Made by a program: the position numbers and the translations under genes. 64,000 bases of DNA, from contig JAXLSW010000014.1 in the NCBI GenBank assembly GCA_046330415.1, positions 100,299 through 164,298 of the forward strand, in the 5' to 3' direction. The notes below the pieces were generated by a model. The model worked only from the letters and a program-made list of their open reading frames with translations, was not told the origin of the DNA and did no database searches. The stretch is from RHKX01 sp046330415 (GTDB lineage Bacteria; Actinomycetota; Thermoleophilia; Solirubrobacterales; 70-9). Numbering within the stretch: the first letter of the stretch is position 1; each line of letters begins with the position of its first letter. This document shows positions 61,261-64,000 of this stretch, piece after piece.

Positions 61261-62232
61261 TCAGCCGAGGTCGCTGAGCCAGACGTCCGCGAGCGGCTGG
61301 CTCGCGGCGGCCACATCGAGACCGCGCACCGAGCGCTCGACGCCGATGGCCCCCTCCCGGCCGGCGATCGTCGTCAGGAGCGGATCGTCGGCGACCTCTG
61401 TGGCGCCCTCCCCATCGAGCCCGTAGGCGACGCGGACCTGGCCCGCTTCGAGCTGCTCGGCCCGTAGTGCGGCGGACCCGGAGCCGTGGAGAGTGATCTG
61501 ATCGACCCCCGGGCCGAGGCCGAGCGGCGCACCCCACCAGCCCGCGTTGCGGGCGAGGACCGCGTCGAGGCCGTCGCGCTCGCGCAGTTCGAAGGGACCC
61601 GTCCCCCACTCCCCCGCCGCGATCCCGGCCGCCCCGGAGGAGAGGGCCCCGGGCGCTACGAGGCCGAGTCGGGGTTGAGCGAGGTCGCGACCGAAGCCCG
61701 CGTCGGGGCGGTCGAGGAAGAACCTGACGAGCCCCGGGCGCGGTGAGTCGACGAAGTTCAGGCCCGCGATCGCGCCAGCGCTCATCCAGCGCGCCGCGTT
61801 GGCCTTGACGGCGTCCGCGTCGAGTGGCTCCCCGTCGGCGAACGAGACACCCTCGCGGAGCCACACGGTCCACAGCGTCGAGTCGTCGTCGGACTTGATC
61901 CGGCGCGCGAGCCCCGGCAGCCTGCGGGTCTGGCCGAAGGGCCCGTTCTGGCGCGAGGCCAGCGGCTCGTACACCTGCCGCGAGGCGATTCGCTCGGCGC
62001 GGGTGGACGCGAGCAGCGGGTCGATGGTCCGGATCCGCCCGTCAACAGCGATGCTGAGCTCCCCGCCGGGCTCCGGCGCGGAGCCCTCAGTCCTTGGGCC
62101 GGCGCCCTCGTCGTCACCGCAGCCGGCGAGAAGGAGCAGCAGCGCGACCGCTGCGGCGAGCGACAGGCGAAGGCGCCCGCGGCCGCTAGATCTTGAGCAG
62201 GACGATGGTGTTGACGACGAACAGGACGGCAA
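61261..62232 (-). CDS. Short solute-binding lipoprotein (peptide/nickel SBP family)
   Basis: Family 5 substrate-binding protein by wording (GGELSIAVDGRIRTIDPLL, RQVYEPLASRQ, TLWTVWLREGVSFADGEPLDADAVKANAARW, GTGPFELRE). Lipobox LLAGCG follows a Leu/Ala core. It is only about 320 aa, while the family is usually 500 or more, so the C-terminal lobe is missing or reduced. No ATG/GTG lies close to the signal peptide; TTG 62232 and ATG 62301 both fall inside secG. I use TTG 62232. Likely translated by coupling to secG. Confidence 0.7.
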   Translation of the reverse strand: MPSCSSSTPSSCSRSSGRGRLRLSLAAAVALLLLLAGCGDDEGAGPRTEGSAPEPGGELSIAVDGRIRTIDPLLASTRAERIASRQVYEPLASRQNGPFGQTRRLPGLARRIKSDDDSTLWTVWLREGVSFADGEPLDADAVKANAARWMSAGAIAGLNFVDSPRPGLVRFFLDRPDAGFGRDLAQPRLGLVAPGALSSGAAGIAAGEWGTGPFELRERDGLDAVLARNAGWWGAPLGLGPGVDQITLHGSGSAALRAEQLEAGQVRVAYGLDGEGATEVADDPLLTTIAGREGAIGVERSVRGLDVAAASQPLADVWLSDLG

Positions 62233-62410
62233 AGAAGATCGTCCAGCGGTCGAGGTTGCGCTCGACCAGCGAGCCGCCGCCGAAGGAGCTGCCGCCGCCA
62301 CCGATCCCGAACGCGCCGGAGAGGCCAGCGTCCTTGCCCGAGTGCAGGAGGATCAGGAAGATCATCACGATCGAGATGATCACCTGGGCTATGCCGAGGA
62401 TCGTTTCCAC
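62186..62410 (-). CDS. secG: Preprotein translocase subunit SecG
   Basis: 74 aa from GTG 62410, set by the leaderless-type promoter; longer frames upstream are not SecG-like. Two membrane helices (GIAQVIISIVMIFLILLH and IFFAVLFVVNTIVLLKI) flank a Gly/Ser-rich loop with SGKDAGLSGAFG, the SecG hallmark. It assists SecYE in protein export. The next gene overlaps its 3' end. Confidence 0.9.
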   Translation of the reverse strand: METILGIAQVIISIVMIFLILLHSGKDAGLSGAFGIGGGGSSFGGGSLVERNLDRWTIFFAVLFVVNTIVLLKI

Positions 62411-62424
62411 GGCGGAGCAGTGTA
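62411..62424 (-). promoter_or_regulatory. Leaderless promoter for secG
   Basis: On the minus strand TACACT (62419-62424 complement) ends 8 bases before GTG 62410; no Shine-Dalgarno. Confidence 0.5.
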
Positions 62425-62516
62425 GATGACCAGCGCGAACCAACCCGCAGTCGTCACAACACCCCAGGCTCAGGACGGGACCGCGGTCAGCCGGCACCGC
62501 CAACCGCATCGCGCGC

Positions 62517-62561
62517 CGAGATGCAACGAGCGGGACAGATGCTCCCGCAGCTTGCATCTCG
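62517..62561. repeat. Two-tier palindrome D
   Basis: Outer arms CGAGATGCAA (62517-62526) and TTGCATCTCG (62552-62561). Inner arms GCGGGA and TCCCGC (62530-62535, 62543-62548). Both tiers share centre 62539, with symmetric 3-base internal loops. It lies 20 bases past the stop of the CcmI-like gene, in the 3' direction of that mRNA, and upstream of secG. It could be a terminator. Confidence 0.75.
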
Positions 62562-62581
62562 ATCGCCGGGGATGGGACTGA

Positions 62582-62920
62582 CTAGTCCTCGTCCGGGTCC
62601 GGGGTCGATTCGGGCTCCTCGGCCTTCGCGGCATCGTCCCCCCGCTCCGCGCTCACCGCGTCGATCTCCTTGAGGATCGCGATCGCCTCCCGGCGCAGCT
62701 CGGCGTCCTGGCGAGCGAACTCCTCGTCGCCGAGCTTGCCCTGGGCGTGATCGAGCTCGCTGTCGCGGATCTCCCGGTACTTGGCCTGCTTGCGCGCCTC
62801 GAGGTCGGCCAGCACGGGGTCCTCGAGGCCGCGCTCGAGGGCTGCCTCGTCGCGGCGCAAAGGCATCGTCACCCAGGCGGCGACGACGGACACGATGACG
62901 ATCGCGATCAGCAGCTCCAT
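62582..62920 (-). CDS. CcmI-like N-terminal membrane protein
   Basis: 112 aa from ATG 62920, with AGAGG five bases upstream. One N-terminal helix (MELLIAIVIVSVVAAWVTMPL), then a basic stretch and a charged coiled coil (LEARKQAKYREIRDSELDHAQGKLGDEEFARQDAELRREAIAILKEID). This resembles the first part of CcmI/CycH, lacking its TPR domain. The next gene upstream is CcmF-like, supporting a role in cytochrome c assembly. The acidic tail ends PDPDED. Confidence 0.7.
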   Translation of the reverse strand: MELLIAIVIVSVVAAWVTMPLRRDEAALERGLEDPVLADLEARKQAKYREIRDSELDHAQGKLGDEEFARQDAELRREAIAILKEIDAVSAERGDDAAKAEEPESTPDPDED

Positions 62921-62999
62921 TCGGGCCTCTCCAGCGGACGGCTCCGTATATAGAGGTGCATCTGGAAGTGCATCGGGGCGGGGATCGGGTGCGGCGGCG

Positions 63000-64000
63000 T
63001 CAGATCCGCGAGAGGTCGCGGGCCAGGCGAGCCCCATAGACGTCGGAGACCCGCCGGCGCTTGCCCTCGCCGCTCGGCCACAGCGCGAACAGGGCACCAC
63101 CGACACCGACGGCGACGCCGATCCAGAACCAGATCACGAACGGGTTGACGTTGAAGCGGATCTCGGCGGGTGGCGTCTCGCTCATGTAGCGCTCGACGAG
63201 ATTGCCGATCTCGGCGGCCTGCAGGGCCGCGAGCTGCTGCTGGTTGACTGGGTTGGCCGCCTGCTCGGCGCTGAGGCCCTCGACGACCTTGGCGTAGCGC
63301 TCGTCGAAGCCGTCGATCTCGTCGTCGAAGGAGCTCAGGTCCGGCTGCATCGAGCTCCACAGGTCCCGGGTCGGGCCCTCGTCGCGGCCGACTTCGCTGG
63401 TCGGCTCGCCCTGGAAGAAGCTCTGGATCGGAGCCGTCGGATCGGGGTTGTCGGGCGAGTAGTACTCGCGGGATGGAGTCAGCGTCGTCACCGTCTCGCC
63501 GTCGCGGGTCACGGCCAGGACCGCTCCGAAGGCGATCTTGTCCTCCCCGTTGGTGAGGGCCTCGACCCCGTCTTCGTCGAGGTCGGATGCGAGCGCCGGC
63601 GGCACCTGCGCGTAGGGGCGCACGAAGGTGACCGTGTAGTCGCCGACCTCGGCGCTGTCCCCGGGTTCGAGCCGGAGGTCCTCGCTGGTCTGGAAGCTGG
63701 AGGAGGCGGCGATCCCGAACAGGGCGAGGACGAGGCCGACGTGGACGATGTAGCCGCCGTAGCGGCGCCTGTTGCGCGTCAGCAGCGATCCCAACGAGGA
63801 GATCACCCCCCCACCGCCGAGGGACTGGCGCGCCTCGACGCCGCGGACCACCTCCTGAACGATCGCGGCGAGCGTGAAGATGCCGCCGAGGAAGAGCGCG
63901 TAGGCGGTCGGGCTCTCGGAGATCCCGATCGTGAAGGCGAGCACGACGGCCCCGACGAGAGTCACGATCAGCGGGATCCCCACAGCCCGGGCGATCCCGG
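63000..64000 (-). CDS. ccmF: Cytochrome c maturation protein CcmF-like (5' partial)
   Basis: Only the C-terminal part is visible; the frame is open to the window edge, so the start is outside. Multiple membrane helices in the first 130 visible residues with RRRYGGYIVHVGLVLALFGIAASSSF, a conserved CcmF region, followed by a large extracytoplasmic loop (EDLRLEPGDSAEVGDYTVTF) and a last helix (FVIWFWIGVAVGVGGALFALWPS). It joins heme to apocytochrome c. The CcmI-like gene follows after 79 bases. Confidence 0.88.
   Translation of the reverse strand, partial: GIARAVGIPLIVTLVGAVVLAFTIGISESPTAYALFLGGIFTLAAIVQEVVRGVEARQSLGGGGVISSLGSLLTRNRRRYGGYIVHVGLVLALFGIAASSSFQTSEDLRLEPGDSAEVGDYTVTFVRPYAQVPPALASDLDEDGVEALTNGEDKIAFGAVLAVTRDGETVTTLTPSREYYSPDNPDPTAPIQSFFQGEPTSEVGRDEGPTRDLWSSMQPDLSSFDDEIDGFDERYAKVVEGLSAEQAANPVNQQQLAALQAAEIGNLVERYMSETPPAEIRFNVNPFVIWFWIGVAVGVGGALFALWPSGEGKRRRVSDVYGARLARDLSRI

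Overview
The window is very GC-rich, gene-dense DNA from an actinobacterium. My best placement is class Thermoleophilia (a Solirubrobacter, Conexibacter or Patulibacter type). This rests on the mix of a GTP-type PEP carboxykinase, an InhA-like enoyl reductase, an Rv2578c-type radical SAM protein, an RskA-type anti-sigma factor, and several secreted beta-helix and beta-propeller proteins that I recall as typical of that group. This is inference from gene content; no 16S rRNA gene is present.

Layout. 0.2-2.0 kb: pckG. 2.0-4.2 kb: an AT-richer patch with two small secreted proteins and no recognisable mobile gene. 4.2-7.3 kb: a succinyl-CoA synthetase pair followed by a FixX-like ferredoxin. 7.3-11.1 kb: secreted beta-helix and beta-propeller proteins. 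11.2-16.1 kb: amino-acid permease, acyl-CoA synthetase, MFS exporter, GAP-family membrane protein. 16.1-19.4 kb: radical SAM protein with an SOS box, RTX-like secreted protein, GST-like protein, secreted protein. 19.5-21.7 kb: an Mhq-like module (esterase, ring-cleaving dioxygenase, divergent MarR regulator). 21.7-23.8 kb: YyaL-like protein. 23.8-24.4 kb: a non-coding stretch packed with palindromes. 24.4-27.5 kb: a DUF1800-DUF1501-cupredoxin operon. 27.6-33.3 kb: SnoaL-like protein, beta-propeller, glutamine synthetase, cysteine-free AhpD relative, RNase P RNA, siderophore-interacting-type protein. 33.4-34.5 kb: zinc-ribbon protein, LexA, tRNA-Leu(GAG). 35.0-38.9 kb: HtaA-like protein, ECF sigma and anti-sigma factor, two-component system. 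39.0-46.5 kb: a nine-gene fatty-acid-synthase operon (fabD, fabH, fabG, acpP, fabF, accD-like, GDSL hydrolase, maoC-like, fabI/inhA). 46.5-48.9 kb: PadR repressor and divergent FAD oxidoreductase. 49.0-56.2 kb: a second beta-helix protein, acyl-CoA dehydrogenase, a frameshifted secreted-protein gene, and a large secreted hydrolase-like protein. 56.4-61.1 kb: CDF cation exporter and a sulfate ABC transporter operon. 61.3-64.0 kb: short solute-binding protein, secG, and the edge of a cytochrome c maturation cluster (CcmI-like, CcmF).

Regulation that can be read directly is rich. At least thirteen genes have a TAnnnT -10 element ending 6-8 bases before the start codon, so they are probably transcribed without a leader. 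LexA boxes lie upstream of lexA and on the start of the radical SAM gene. PadR and MarR operators sit on divergent promoters. A perfect hairpin covers the ribosome binding site of the permease. Several large palindromes have two nested stems sharing one centre, and one 58-bp repeat occurs twice at gene 3' ends. I see no CRISPR array, transposase, integrase or phage gene.
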